64,000 bases of DNA from Exophiala sp. HKRS030 (GCA_023897205.1 JAHWDD010000005.1:1860001-1924000); one strand, 5' to 3'. Positions 52,794 to 64,000 are shown, counted from the stretch's first letter. Translations and numbers: made by a program. Notes: generated by a model not told the origin, from the sequence alone.

Positions 52794-54616
52794 GGTGAGC
52801 GTTGACAAGGACAAAAAGTAGTATTGTGAGAGAATGAAGGCCAATCCACCGAACAGCAAACTTGCGAACCAGGATGATCTTGTAGGGGGAGGATATCAAA
52901 TGTGAAACTGTATGTGAGGGAGACCTAGGGTTTTTTGCACGGCCTATCGCTTGACCCAACTTACCTCGACTCTATCCTACAGGCATTTTCATAGTCCTGC
53001 AGTGGATAGCATCCAGGGTAAATTACTCTACCCTCTATTTCTCACCTCTAATGTCTTCATCGAACGACGAATGTGTCAAATGCCGACAGTCGTAAGAGGT
53101 AGATTGCCTACACGTACCTAGAAGGTCAACAAGACAACGGATGTCCACGGTGGAAAAGCAGTAAGCCGGTCCATGCTGATCGGGGAAACACGGCCGGCGG
53201 AAAAATCCTTTGCCGCCAATTTGAATCTGAAGCTCTTTGAATAGCTGGGAGCGATTCTCTCTATCAGTGACACTGAGCCTCCAGGTACTTACTGAATTCG
53301 GGGATTACACATTGTGACATCTGGAGTAGACGTTCAAGCGAATAAGGTAGATTGATGTTGGCAATTGTCACATTCCAATTTCTTTCATACACGACAGCGA
53401 TTGACATAGGCGCTGCTTTTCTGGAATGAAGTTATCCTCGGAGATGGGGTCGTATCGATATGGAGAATTGTGAAGCTCAGGATATGACTGTGAGAGATGC
53501 AAGACGATGCTGTTGAAGAGACGTCGACTTGCGGACTAAAAGGTACAGATGAAACAATGTGAAGGTACTAAGATTGAAGACCACTTATCTTTCTGCTCAA
53601 ATACAACCTCATTCTATCAATGATTACATCCTTTTGGTTTTTCATGTCAGATTGGCCCTTCCTCCATCGTCATTCGCTTTCGCCTTCTCATTCATTGCAA
53701 AGTGAGTCGGTGTGAAAGAACACCTGAAGCATGATTCTGTCCCTATTATCCGTACACACCACTGAATAATTGCGGTTCCAAAAGCAATACTGAGTTGCCT
53801 CAAATACATTCTCGAATACGCAGGTCCTTCGATGTCGAGCATTCGTCTTTTCAGGCATCGTCGCTTCTTCCCAAGGACGACTCCTTGCGAATACCGGCAT
53901 ACTTGATGCTGCAGGTCAAACATGAGCGTTAACATGTTCTCGGAGAGCGTGAACCTCGCAGTCAGTCATCGAGCAGTGGACTTCAGGGCCATACAAACCA
54001 CGTCCGGATGTCCTTTTGATTATCCTCTGGCGAATAAGATGGGCAGCCGGCATTATATTTGTCTTGACTCCATGCTTGTACTTGTCATCAACGGTGCCCA
54101 AAGCTTGAAGATCCGAAAAGCGTATTCGCAAGAGAGGGCCTAATGCGACGATGCCTCAAGGCTGAGCTTTGGTACCCACTGCACGCCTAAACGCGTCCAA
54201 TCGAGCTTGATCAAGGCGACACGACCACCCATGCCGATCCCCACGACCTGGTGAGGAATCACGCAGGGATTGTGGTCCCTCAGCACCCAAGTCAGTTTGT
54301 GATAGGCGCCTGGCCCCCTACAGGCTTCGCGCTTGTCGACAACTCTTGTCCGCGATACGGATAGTCTGCCGCAGCTCGCAGGCTCGCAGTTCGCCGGGCT
54401 GGGCTGGGCAAGGAAATTGACATGCCAACCCCCAGTCAAAACGGACATCGTCATCTCCGTACTTCTGGGGGCCTGAAAACGAAAATGAAACTTAAGCACT
54501 TCTGAGATAAAATTGCCTAGAAACCACTTGGCTGTTAATGAGTGCCTGATTGACATCCTGACAAAGCTCTCTTCCTGGAAGGAATTCTCCATGCTGGGCG
54601 ATCCAGCTCAATAACA
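52794..54616. other. Long intergenic stretch, no gene seen
   Basis: About 1.8 kb between divergent qutC and the DUF2235-GTPase gene. Open frames of 60-150 codons on both strands have no motifs or splice support. Confidence 0.6.
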
Positions 54617-57600
54617 ATGTCCGAGAGGACGCACGTCAAACGACTCATTGTGTGTATAGATGGCCAGGAATTAAGTGCGGATGGGACACAAGGTGGGAAC
54701 GACGCTCCAGTGACCCATGTAGAGACGTGCATTGACCGATGAAAAGCTAGCTCCAATCCGAGCAACGTCTTCAGGCTGAAAAGCATCATACCAAATGCCT
54801 TGTGCTACGACGCTCAAGGCCGTGCAGTTGAACAGATTGTGCGGTATTATCGCGCCGTCGAGGATGGCCCGAAATTACTGGACCGACTGAAAAGTCGCAA
54901 TTCGGCCCCCTACTACGAGCAACAAATCAAGGACATTGTCAAAGAGGTATGCGAAACTCTCGAAGAAACCAGAGACGAGCTATTTTTGTACGGTTTCGGC
55001 CATGGCGCCTTCATCGTGCGTGCCGTGGCAGGACTCCTCGACGTATTGCATCTGCCGAAACGGACGTCCATGAAACATTTCGATAGACTCTACCAGAGCA
55101 GTCTAGACGTGTTCAAAGCCAAAGCCGAGGATGACAGCTCCAATGGCCCTAAGATTGTCGAGTTCCTGAGATCACATTCTACACTTCCGGTCCAGATTCA
55201 CTTTGTCGGAGTTTTCGACACGATCAGGTACAGCTCTGAAGGTAACATGCACGACGTTTCCCTGGTCCCTTCGATACGACACATGCGCCATGCTTTGGCA
55301 ATGAATGAGACGCGATCTCAGCTGAACCCCGAAGTCCTCAACAGTCCGAGCAGCGTTTCGGAATTACAAGACAGAAGCTATGTCCAGGCATGGTTTATGG
55401 GGTCGAACCAGGATCTTGGAGGAGGTGCCGCCCACGACGGCTTGTCGCTGTACCCACTGCAGTGGATGATCATCGAAAGTATACGAGCCGGCCTGGTGAT
55501 ACAGCCCGAGGAAGAAGACAAAAGGGATAAAAATGGTCCGTTGACACTGGCGTTTCCTCAATATACTGGGGACCTGCCGAAACTCGGAAGCGGCGAGAAG
55601 ATTGAGTGGATTGTCAAGCAGACCAACGGCATAGAAACCAGCCTTTTTGACCTTCAGATGAGTATCGGTGGTCCCGCAGATGACCAGCAAGGCCACAGCA
55701 TCCGTATCAACACGGCGAATACACTCTACAACAGCCAGCGCAAGATTTTTGGCAAAGGTGGATTAATAGATTATAACCCCAACGGTGAGTGCTGCAATCA
55801 AAGATTTCCCTGTCTGCGAACATGACCCAAAAAGTTGCTTTCTAACAACCTATTCATACACCCGTTAGAACCTTACGGGACCATCATACACCCTTCAGTG
55901 TTTTGCATACTGGATAGATATCCGAGATTCAATGAACAGTCACAATTCAAGGCTCTCAAAAAGGACATTTCCGATTACCGAGATCGAAGTACAGAAGACT
56001 CGAACAACCTTCCACCGTGGTTGGAAGGGATGCAATTACAAGCAAGTGGAGTCAAGGCATTCAGGATCCTAGTGTGTGGAAAGACGGGCGTTGGCAAATC
56101 TACCTTGATCAACAAAGTCTTTGGCGTGGAAATGGTATGTAGTCACATCCTCCTGAGCGAAAAGAAGACGTTTCGTTCGTGCTCTCTACTAACGCTCTTC
56201 CCAGACTGAAGAATCCGAAAGCTATAAACAAGGCAACCACGACATCAATCAAGCATTCGAGTCCCCCAACCATCCGGGCCTTTTGATCCACGATTCACGC
56301 GGTTGGCAAGCAGGAAGTGACCACGAACTTGACCTCATTGCCAAATTTCTGCGTCATCGAGCCTTTCAACGCGATCCAGCACAAGCATTGCACGTAATAT
56401 GGTCAGTCAAAACCTTATCCGTCAACGCGCACCGCTCTCTGACTATTCACCCACAGGTTCTGTGTAGACTCGGACGTCAGCCGTATCGAAGAAGCGGACA
56501 AGCGCACGTTTGACACCATCGCTCAGTTCTCACACAATGTGCCCGTCTTCGTCATCGGCACGAAAAAGGATAAACTGGTGGCATTCCACAAGATCAAACT
56601 TCTCGAAAGCTACATGGAGAAGACGAATGACTATCTCGAGTCCAAGCGTCTGGCCGAGGAAGAAGCCGATAAGTTGGCCGAGGAGCAGTTTATGTCCCTC
56701 CGTGACGAACTCTCACGCATCAAACACTACAAGGCCGACGGGTACTGCTGTCTATCCAAAGGTACGTTCTGAGTTTGCCTCCAGCCTTTTTAGTATCACA
56801 TTCCTCGAATCATGGGGAAAGCAATGAAGCTGACCGTGGCCACTGCGACACAGATGATACCCCGGGCGTCCGCAAACTCTTGAACTCCACCCTCGAGCTA
56901 ATCGCCGATGATAGGGTTCGTCTCTTTGCCGTGGCGGCGCAGGTCGTGGATGTCGAGCAAAAGATTGACTCAGCCATTACAGAATGCATGCGCCTGGGCA
57001 CACACGCCATCCGCACGGCTCTTGTTCCACTCCCGTTCACGTCGGCGATAGGCACGCCCACCGTGGCGCGCATCCTTTGCGAGCATGTCCTGCAGTGTTT
57101 CGGCTTCCCCAAAGCCATGCCCGAGGCCGTCGAGGAAATCATGAACCGCGTCGTGCTGGGCCACTTGAAGGCTTTTATGGCAGTGACCGTGGCCGAGTTT
57201 TTGACCGTCGGTCTCGCCACGGCAGGTCTCGTTGTTGGGACCATGGGCGCGGGCGCCGTCCTTGGATTGGCAGGCTGTATCCTCTCGGCACCGCCGACGG
57301 CGAGGATGCTGTTCAAGTGCGCATGCGACATGATCCTCATCCTCGAGCGGTCATTTCGATATCGTGGGAAATACGTGTCGGTCAAACAGATCGAGGACGC
57401 TGCCGTGTATTACACCACGGCCACAACCAAGACGTTCGCTGGCAAAGAGGTGTTGTTGCAGAAACACGTCCACGATTCTATTGACAAGTTGATTCCGTTG
57501 CACAAGATCGGAGCAGGTATCCGGTTTGGGAAACTCCGTCCCGGGCTCGAGGAGATCATCTACAACAACCGATTCGAGAAGAAAGAGACGGACAGGCAGG

Positions 57601-58166
57601 GGAGTGCTGTGTCTGCCTCCCTTCCGACGGAGATAGCAGGCCACGAGATCCTGGAGCTCGAGGCAGGCCCGACACCAGCGGCGACCGAGTTGCCCGCCCA
57701 CGAAAAAGGAGCACCGCCGCAGATTGTCGAACTCCCCGCAGAAGTGCCGGTGGACGAGAGCCAGAGGAGTTTCTCGCCCGTCAGCCCGGAGAGCGACGTG
57801 AGCAGACTCCGCTCGAGCACCGCCACGAGCACGAGCACACACCTGACGGGTCTGTCGCCGGTGAGTCCCGAGAGTGAGGTTGCCAGGACAAGGTCAAATG
57901 CGCCTACCGCCAGCAGCGCCAGTGCGACCATGACGACGATAGATGAGTTGTTGAGCAACGACGAGAAGACGAACATGTCCCAGTCGACGACGAGCGAGGC
58001 TTCACGAGGTCAAGAGGCGACGGGAAGTGCGAGCCCGTCGTTGCCATCGCCTTCCAGCCCGACATCCACGGTCACGATAGATAGAACAAAGAGCGAGAGT
58101 CTATTTTCGAGAGGGACCAAGAAGTTGTCGAAGTTTGGGCTAAAGAAGTCCAAGACAAATACTTAG
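54617..58166 (+). CDS. DUF2235 hydrolase-fold / P-loop GTPase fusion protein
   Basis: Six exons (54617..54692, 54747..55784, 55869..56134, 56205..56401, 56457..56761, 56854..58166) join in phase to 1064 residues. Exon 1 supplies KRLIVCIDGQELSADGTQ, the opening strand of DUF2235, and exon 2 continues SNPSNVFRLKSI. In the alpha/beta-hydrolase part the elbow reads YGFGHGAF (108-112 GFGHG, where the family has GFSRGA), GVFDTI keeps its Asp (183), and the usual His of G-x-H-x-D is Asn 246 (GSNQDLGGG). The GTPase follows: G1 GKTGVGKST (442-450), G3 DSRGW (490-494), G4 TKKD (561-564). Residues about 660-800 hold hydrophobic helices (LVPLPFTSAIG, FLTVGLATAGLVVGTMGAG), perhaps DUF697-like. The tail of about 150 residues is Ser/Thr-rich and ends basic. 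The function is unknown. Confidence 0.88.
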
Positions 58167-58298
58167 AGACACTATAAATCAATTATCCTTGCCTTTCATG
58201 TAGGCTTCTCTGACGCTGCTGAATGTTTTGTTGGATTTGCAGCATGTGAAAATTTTGTAGTAGGAGTCGTGTCCTTATAGCACTTTTTTGGTTCTTGG

Positions 58299-60188
58299 CT
58301 AGGTGGAAGAAAGCCTGATCAAGCATCTGCCAACACGCCGTATCGTCTCGTCATCGTCATCGTCATCGCCCGTAGTATCTTCTTCGAGATCTTCGGTAGC
58401 ATCTGGCGGCCAGAAAGATTCCCACCATGCAAGCAGGGCTTGACGATTGCCGAGCGTGTTCCAGCCAGTTTCGAGCTTGATGTCGTTCAACACCTGTAAA
58501 AGTGCGGCCCTTTCAGCTCGACCGACGAGCATCGTCCCGGCGCTGGACAACAACTGAACGGCGTTGGCCCAGGCGATGGGGTGCCGATTCGTGACGCTGT
58601 TCGACACGATCTTGCGACTCAGATCGAGAGCCTGTCTGGATACGGATTGGGACGTGAGCCGGACACTTCTTTCGGCGGGTGAGCGGTCCGGAAATGCGAG
58701 GATGAGGAACAGACGAGCCAGATCCATCATTTGTGTCGCCGCACATGCCGCAGCTGACACGTACACGATCTGTCTGAATGGTACCACCTGCGGATGCTTG
58801 GGCGGCAGGTCAATGATTGGTCGAAAAGCGACCGGACGGTTACCCTCGTGTATATCCAGAGATGTGGAGACTCTGTTCCATCTGTCTTCAAGCAGCTCTG
58901 ATTGCTGCTGCTGCTGCTGTCGGACGTCACAGAGTAAATTATGAGTCTGGGCGAGGAGAACCACCACTTGATTGCACCACGAATCGAGGTTCCAGTCTTG
59001 AGCAGCAGCAGCAGCAGTAGCAGCACCATCATGATTATGGGAGGATGACGACGACGACGACGACGGAGCCAACGAAGAAGCTCCGTCCGGAAGCCATCGT
59101 GACGGGTCGAGCATGGTATGTCGAGCTCTGGCTATGGAGGCCAGCAGATCCATTCGACAATATACCCAGAAGCAAGACTGAGCGACGCCTCCGGATCGTC
59201 CGTGCCATCCCTGACTCAAGCATAGAGAGAATGTTCCTCTCAAGTGCGTATGCCAGTCGAGACCTTTGGCGTCGATCATTTCGCAATACCCTATGAGCAA
59301 ACAGGACGCAAAGACCGCGGGCAATGTCACTGTAGACTCGGCGTCATCACCCAAGGCTCGAGTCAATTCTTGCAAGCCTCGGTTGTACTGGTCGAGGGCG
59401 TAGATCGACGAGTTCTCCTCCCCCCCTGATACCAAGGAATATTGCTTCGCACAGCTTGCGATTATGGATCGGAACAAGGATTGGTTGGACAAGGACAGAT
59501 GTGGCACCGAGTGTGACCAGTGCCTGCTGCGAGTGTCAAACATGTCGAACCATGGGCCTAGAATTGTGCAATATCTCTCCATGAAGAAGGCCTCGGTTGG
59601 ATCGGTGATGGGAGGAGGACGAGGAGGAGGAGGACACGACGGAATGACAGAACCAACAGTTGGATCATCATTTAACGTGGGCTTCTTGATGGTTGCTTCA
59701 GTCTGCGTAACACCACCACGGGACAGCCAAGTTTGCTTTGGGTCCACAGTCGAAGGCGGTTTTGTTCTTTCCGGATCCAAAACTTCGTAATGTAATTCAA
59801 CCCGTCGATTTTCTGAGACGAAGATGCCACCAGTTCTAACATTGCTCACATTGCTCCTATTTTCCTCCAGTGCTACTGGTAATGGAGGCAGGCCTACCTC
59901 CTGTGGTGACCATTCCTTGAGGCTGAAAGGTCTTGTGGGGTATTCACATTCCAGGTCATCTTGCCAGCAACGCTGACATGGCTGCTCCCCGCCGCATCTA
60001 AAGTGTCGTCGCCGGCAGTTGGCACAGGATAGTTTCGTCCGTGATGCTATTCCCCTCTTGGAGCGACTCATGAATGTCTGGGTATTGCGACGTGGAAGGT
60101 CGACAGAGCGTGGAAAGGTATGGAGGGGGGTTAATGAGAATCTGAGCATTGACATGGAATTCGACTTGGCAGCATCCGAGTCTGTCAC
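58299..60188 (-). CDS. Zn2Cys6 transcription factor
   Basis: Intronless, 629 residues, or 590 from the Met at 60071 (MSRSKRGIASRTKL). The zinc cluster CANCRRRHFRCGGEQPCQRC continues to the sixth Cys in DDLECEYP, spacing CX2CX6CX5CX2CX6C. The remainder has features of fungal-specific factor domain type 2: DPTEAFFMERYCTILGPWFDM, and a middle segment FASCLLIGYCEMIDAKGLDW. Low-complexity runs are frequent: Ser7, Ala-rich and Gln5 (VRQQQQQQSELL) in the middle, and Asp-rich DDDDDDE near the C-terminus. Its 5' neighbour on the same strand side is a putative anhydrosugar kinase, which it may regulate. Confidence 0.9.
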   Translation of the reverse strand: MTDSDAAKSNSMSMLRFSLTPLHTFPRSVDLPRRNTQTFMSRSKRGIASRTKLSCANCRRRHFRCGGEQPCQRCWQDDLECEYPTRPFSLKEWSPQEVGLPPLPVALEENRSNVSNVRTGGIFVSENRRVELHYEVLDPERTKPPSTVDPKQTWLSRGGVTQTEATIKKPTLNDDPTVGSVIPSCPPPPRPPPITDPTEAFFMERYCTILGPWFDMFDTRSRHWSHSVPHLSLSNQSLFRSIIASCAKQYSLVSGGEENSSIYALDQYNRGLQELTRALGDDAESTVTLPAVFASCLLIGYCEMIDAKGLDWHTHLRGTFSLCLSQGWHGRSGGVAQSCFWVYCRMDLLASIARARHTMLDPSRWLPDGASSLAPSSSSSSSSHNHDGAATAAAAAQDWNLDSWCNQVVVLLAQTHNLLCDVRQQQQQQSELLEDRWNRVSTSLDIHEGNRPVAFRPIIDLPPKHPQVVPFRQIVYVSAAACAATQMMDLARLFLILAFPDRSPAERSVRLTSQSVSRQALDLSRKIVSNSVTNRHPIAWANAVQLLSSAGTMLVGRAERAALLQVLNDIKLETGWNTLGNRQALLAWWESFWPPDATEDLEEDTTGDDDDDDETIRRVGRCLIRLSST

Positions 60189-60324
60189 GTCATCTTTTTA
60201 TTGTATGTACCTTTCCGTGCCCTTACAATATACCTGCACTCGCCACTGACAGTAACTATTAGACTGGCTCTGTCTTATTGATTTATGACTTGGTCCCGAA
60301 AGTTGCTACAAGTTACAATACTAT

Positions 60325-61665
60325 CTAATGGTGGCCATTGACTCCATTTGTTCCATTCGTGGTCGGTCGCACGATCTCCATTGACAGCACAGCATCCATC
60401 CTCTTCTCTAAAGGATAGTTACCCCAGAATTCTTGTACATGCTGCATCAGTCGATGATATGCTAAACCTGAGCCAGGCTGGATATGACCGATGATACCTG
60501 CTCGGGGAGACTCGACTCTCTGGGGAACAACCAAAGATCGTCCCAGAATGCACTCGAGACCTTTGAGGCCGAAGCTCATTGCCTCCCGCGACCCTGTCGG
60601 AACACCTATCTCATCGAGGAAGGCTATCTTGGTGTTGGGCATCCGTTCTCGTAGATAGTTGATGATGTTCGGGTTGTAAGATCCTCCACCACCAAGATAG
60701 ATCTCGTCAATGCCTCCTTTCGGGCCCCATCTCTCGTAGGCATCAGCTAGGGCCTTCGCAGTGATTCGAGTAATCGTGGCCACACAGTCTTCTGGGCTAG
60801 CGCCCTTTGCCAGCATTCGCTCACAGATGTCTTCGCCCATTGTGTCACCAAAGGTCTCCCGACCCGTTGTCTTGGGGATGTCATGCACGAAATAAGGACC
60901 GGCCAACACCTCATCGACAATTGATTGATCCACTTTACCAGCAGCACCCATCTTGCCATCCTTGTCATATTGCTGCTTTCCTTTTGTGAAGTAGCGAACG
61001 GCGGCATCGATGAAAACATTTCCCGGCCCAGTGTCGAAATCGTAGCCTTGTTGGATGTCGCCTTTTGGTAGCATCGTGATGTTGGCGATGCCACCAATAT
61101 TCTGGACAGCTCGATTCTTGGTTGGGTGTGTTGCACATAGTCCATCCCAAGCCACGAATAGGGGGCAGCCTTGTCTTCCAAGTGCCATGTCACTGACACG
61201 GAAGTTCGAAAGACTGGTGATACCGGTCTTTGCAGCGATGATCGAAATTTCCGCCATATCAAGGTGAGCTCGTTGTGGGTTTCCCTCGAACATTTCGGGG
61301 AGAGGCAGATGCCATATCGTCTGACCCTGTCCAGCAATGATGTTCACATCATTCTCCAAACTGAAGCCTTGCTCTTCAGCAAATTGAATGATGGCGGTGG
61401 CGGCGAAGTCTCCCAATTGGATGTTCACAATCGAAATCTCTTCAGGTGATGTTTTGTTTTCCTTGATTAGTCTCATCACTCTCTTCTTGAGGTCGCCGTC
61501 GAAGGCCACCTCTCCTGCATGGAGCAGCTGCATTCTTAGGGGACTAGCGGGACTGTCTTGTGTGAAGTGCATATATGCAATATCAAGTCCGTCCATGGAG
61601 GTTCCGGCATTGGTGCCGATCACCTTCAGGCTCAATGGCTTGCCTGTCCATTTGGAGATGGCCAT
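60325..61665 (-). CDS. AnmK-family anhydrosugar kinase, probably levoglucosan kinase-like
   Basis: Hydrolysing kinase of the sugar kinase/actin fold that opens the 1,6-anhydro bond while phosphorylating O6. Intronless, 446 residues from the Met at 61665 (MAISKWTGK); an upstream Met at 61755 would add a hydrophobic 30-residue leader and is not preferred. Motifs: VIGTNAGTSMDGLDIAY (phosphate-1 loop), GQGQTIWHLP, NFRVSDMALGRQGCPL, VQNIGGIANITMLP, YDFDTGPGNVFIDAAVRYF with the catalytic Asp, and EIYLGGGGSYNPNIINYL. Bacterial AnmK acts on anhydro-N-acetylmuramic acid in peptidoglycan recycling; fungi have no peptidoglycan, and the fungal homologue from Lipomyces starkeyi is levoglucosan kinase, so that activity is the better guess. 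The tail NGTNGVNGHH is low complexity. Confidence 0.9.
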   Translation of the reverse strand: MAISKWTGKPLSLKVIGTNAGTSMDGLDIAYMHFTQDSPASPLRMQLLHAGEVAFDGDLKKRVMRLIKENKTSPEEISIVNIQLGDFAATAIIQFAEEQGFSLENDVNIIAGQGQTIWHLPLPEMFEGNPQRAHLDMAEISIIAAKTGITSLSNFRVSDMALGRQGCPLFVAWDGLCATHPTKNRAVQNIGGIANITMLPKGDIQQGYDFDTGPGNVFIDAAVRYFTKGKQQYDKDGKMGAAGKVDQSIVDEVLAGPYFVHDIPKTTGRETFGDTMGEDICERMLAKGASPEDCVATITRITAKALADAYERWGPKGGIDEIYLGGGGSYNPNIINYLRERMPNTKIAFLDEIGVPTGSREAMSFGLKGLECILGRSLVVPQRVESPRAGIIGHIQPGSGLAYHRLMQHVQEFWGNYPLEKRMDAVLSMEIVRPTTNGTNGVNGHH

Positions 61666-62621
61666 TATGATTGAATGAATCGAGGAAAGATACAGAACCA
61701 GCGTAAAGACTTCAACAACGCAGAGACCTGGCTCCAGGGAGAAGTAGCAGGACATAAGCTAGTAAGAGCTCCCTCTCACCTTATATGCGAATTTACTAAT
61801 GATCCATTCGGAATCTACACCAAATACCGGACCCGCAGAGTTACCTTCCATGGCAAATGCTCTGAGCATGGTTCCGTTGTTGTGTCTAATGGGGACCTTG
61901 GGCATGTGCGAGAATGAGGGTACGCAGTCTAGACGCCCCTGAACCTGAGGTTTGCCACTGTTCAGGTTAAACCACCGAAACGGCAATTGTCTAGGAAGGA
62001 AGGAGACTCCGACAACATGCTTTCGATGGAGTCGCATCTTCTGGCGTCCATTCGCGGAGAGTTCGAATTCGAATCGAACTCGCCTCCATCTTCCCCGGAG
62101 AAGATACTGTAGAAATTCATTGTGTATTTTATTCCCGGGTTGATGTAGAATGCAGAATATGTTCGATCATTGCGAACTTTATTGTCGGAAATTCTTGCCG
62201 TGCAGGTGGAAGCTGTTTCTGCTCGACAGATCTAATTTGCGGAGTCAGCAATTCTTCTATTCTCCTACTGGGACAGAGTCCACGCACTGTTCAAAACAGC
62301 CACCTCTAGCCTGTTGATCTCATTCTGCCCGTATGAACGCTTCCTACACTCCAAAACGTGGCGGCCGCGAAGCAATTCCTTCCTGAGTAATATGTGGATC
62401 TTATCGACAATCTAGACACGCACACCACGGGGTCCCCACGGCTTCAGAGCCTACATAGAGTCTTTTCCTCGTGGATTTGACGACAGCAATGCGTCTACAT
62501 AAATCACGAACACCTCCAGCATGAGAAAATTCATCTTCCTCATCAGCTGTCTTCTCACAGTCGACCAACGTTTATCCCACTTCCTTGCTGAGGAGTTCCT
62601 TTCCTCCCATCCCCCTCCACC
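61666..62621. promoter_or_regulatory. Divergent promoter of anhydrosugar kinase and sugar transporter
   Basis: About 0.96 kb between two genes reading away from each other. The left part carries the kinase leader. No gene or operator recognised. Confidence 0.55.
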
Positions 62622-64000
62622 TTGGATCAACCTACAGTCTTCGAAATGGGGCTCACCAACATGAAATTCACCCCTTACACCTCGACCATGGGTTTGAGGG
62701 GCCTGCGTCTACAGTTTGCCATCGCCACAATTGCAACTTGCGCCTTCTGGCTCTTTGGTTACGACATGTCCATCATGGGCGGGCTCATCACAGAAGAGCC
62801 TTTCCTCTCCGTCTTTCCAGAGACCAAGAACGCAACTATTCAGGGCATTGTCATAGCCACTCTCGAACTTGGCGCTCTTTTCGGCTCGGTCCTCTGTATG
62901 TTTTGTGGTGACAAATGGGGAAGGAGAGGGACCGTATTCATGGGGATGTTGTTCATGTTGGTCGGTGGCATATTACAGGCATCAGCATGGCATATCGCGC
63001 AAATGATTGTCGGACGCTTGATGTCTGGCATCGGCTTGGGTCTCCAAGTTGCTACCATACCCGCATGGCAGTCTGAATGCGCTAAACCAAAGTCTCGAGG
63101 TCGATGGGTCATGATCGAAGGTGGTCTCCAGACCTCTGGTGTCGCTTGTGGCCAGTGGGTTGGTCTTGGGTTTTTCTACACTAGTGGTCAGGTACAGTGG
63201 CGTGCACCTGTCGCCCTTCAGCTGGTTCCAGCTGCCATCGTTTTCTTCTTCATCATGTTCCTTCCCGAAAGGTAAGACCACCTCCATCCCACTACAACCA
63301 CTGCTAATCCAGCTGCAGTCCTCGTTGGCTCGTCTCCCACGGTCGATTTGATGAAGCTAGAGAAGTCCTCTCCAAACTCCGCAACTTGGACGAGTCTCAC
63401 CCCAGCTTTATTGCAGAATTCGCCGGTATTATGGCCAGCCATGAAGCTCAAAAGGCCGAAGCTCCATTCGCTTACAAGGAACTCTTGCAAAATGGCAAAA
63501 CACAGACCTTCCGCCGCATGCTGTTGGGGGTATTCGTCAATGCGGCTCAGCAGCTTTCCGGAATCAACATGGTCTCGACCTACGCCAACCAAATTCTCTC
63601 CACAAGTTTCGACTTGAGTCCAGGCATGTCTCACCTCATTGCTGCTTGTGGTGGCACAGAATACGCAATTTGCTCTCTCCTCGCCGTGCTCCTGATTGAA
63701 GGCCTAGGACGCCGTAGAGCTTTCATGTGGACTGCGACCGGCATGGCGGCTTGTTTCGTCGTTATCCCCATTCTCCTGTCTACCAGCTCTCGATCGAATC
63801 AACTCGCTGGTGCCGGCCTACTTTTCCTCTTCAACACCTTTTTCGGTAAGTGATAGCCGCATTCCTAACAACACTGCCCTTCAAATTCCTCTTGAACTAA
63901 CTTGGATTGCAACAGGTCTTGCCTGGGTTGGTGGTCCCTTTCTCTACGCCGCTGAAATCGCTCCTCTTCGTGCCCGAGCCCCCTCTGCCGCACTCGGCTC
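62622..64000 (+). CDS. MFS sugar transporter, 5' part (gene runs past the window end)
   Basis: Hexose-transporter-family permease. Exons 62622..63271, 63319..63845 and 63916..>64000 join in phase. The second Met at 62646 (MGLTNMKFTPYT) is an equally good start. Motifs: FWLFGYDMSIMGGLITEEPF in segment 1, CGDKWGRRGTVF in the first loop, GRLMSGIGLGLQVATIPAWQ, PESPRWLVSHGRFDEARE formed across intron 1, NAAQQLSGINMVSTYANQIL in segment 7, LLIEGLGRRRAF, and FGLAWVGGPFLYAAEIAPLR across intron 2. The PESPRW and RxGRR motifs place it among sugar porters. It stands opposite the AnmK-family kinase, so an anhydrosugar or hexose is a likely substrate. The last membrane segments are outside the window. Confidence 0.93.

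Noticed and set aside
1..64000. CRISPR arrays, prophage or intact transposons
   Set aside because: No regularly spaced direct repeats, phage genes, reverse transcriptase or transposase frames were seen; the gene structure is eukaryotic.

Overview
The window is nuclear DNA of a filamentous ascomycete (Pezizomycotina). The genes carry short introns of about 45-110 bp with fungal GT-AG borders. There are four fungal-type zinc regulators (three Zn2Cys6, one C2H2), fungal MFS families and a complete fungal quinate gene cluster. The gene mix (quinate cluster, DUF1445, GH5, SLX9) suggests Eurotiomycetes, possibly a chaetothyrialean black yeast, but the class is an inference. No rRNA, tRNA, CRISPR array or intact transposon was recognised. 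Exon borders below were worked out by joining reading frames across consensus splice sites and protein motifs; none has been tested with RNA.

Layout. 0-21 kb is mixed: a truncated C2H2 zinc-finger regulator, a four-exon FAD monooxygenase, a long coiled-coil protein, a DUF1769 protein, an MFS-like membrane protein, a kappa-class GST with a peroxisomal tail, a CoA ligase, an SDR oxidoreductase, an unknown two-exon gene, the ribosome-biogenesis factor SLX9 and an EthD protein. 21.4-31.7 kb looks like an oxoproline (pyroglutamate) utilisation locus: ATP-dependent 5-oxoprolinase, divergent DUF1445 (D-glutamate cyclase-like) protein, Zn2Cys6 regulator and a Dal5-type transporter. 32-39 kb holds a GH5 glucosidase, a sugar permease and a TauD/TfdA-type dioxygenase.

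39.6-52.8 kb is the quinate (qut/qa) cluster in strictly alternating orientation: qutA activator (-), qutR repressor (+), qutB dehydrogenase (-), qutD permease (+), qutE type II 3-dehydroquinase (-), qutG (+), qutC dehydroshikimate dehydratase (-). Together they import quinate and convert it through 3-dehydroquinate and 3-dehydroshikimate to protocatechuate, under an activator and a repressor that is a dead relative of the AROM enzyme.

54.6-58.2 kb is the least ordinary gene: a six-exon, 1064-residue fusion of a DUF2235 hydrolase fold, whose nucleophile Ser and His appear replaced, to a P-loop GTPase and a hydrophobic helical domain. 58.3-64 kb resembles an anhydrosugar locus: Zn2Cys6 regulator, an AnmK-family kinase (levoglucosan-kinase-like) and a divergent sugar transporter running off the window. 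Other observations include an 185-nt T-free tract after the MFS-like gene, an SLX9 exon consisting only of ATG, a GC-AG intron, a strong 43-bp inverted repeat in a divergent promoter and two recurrent intergenic palindromes.
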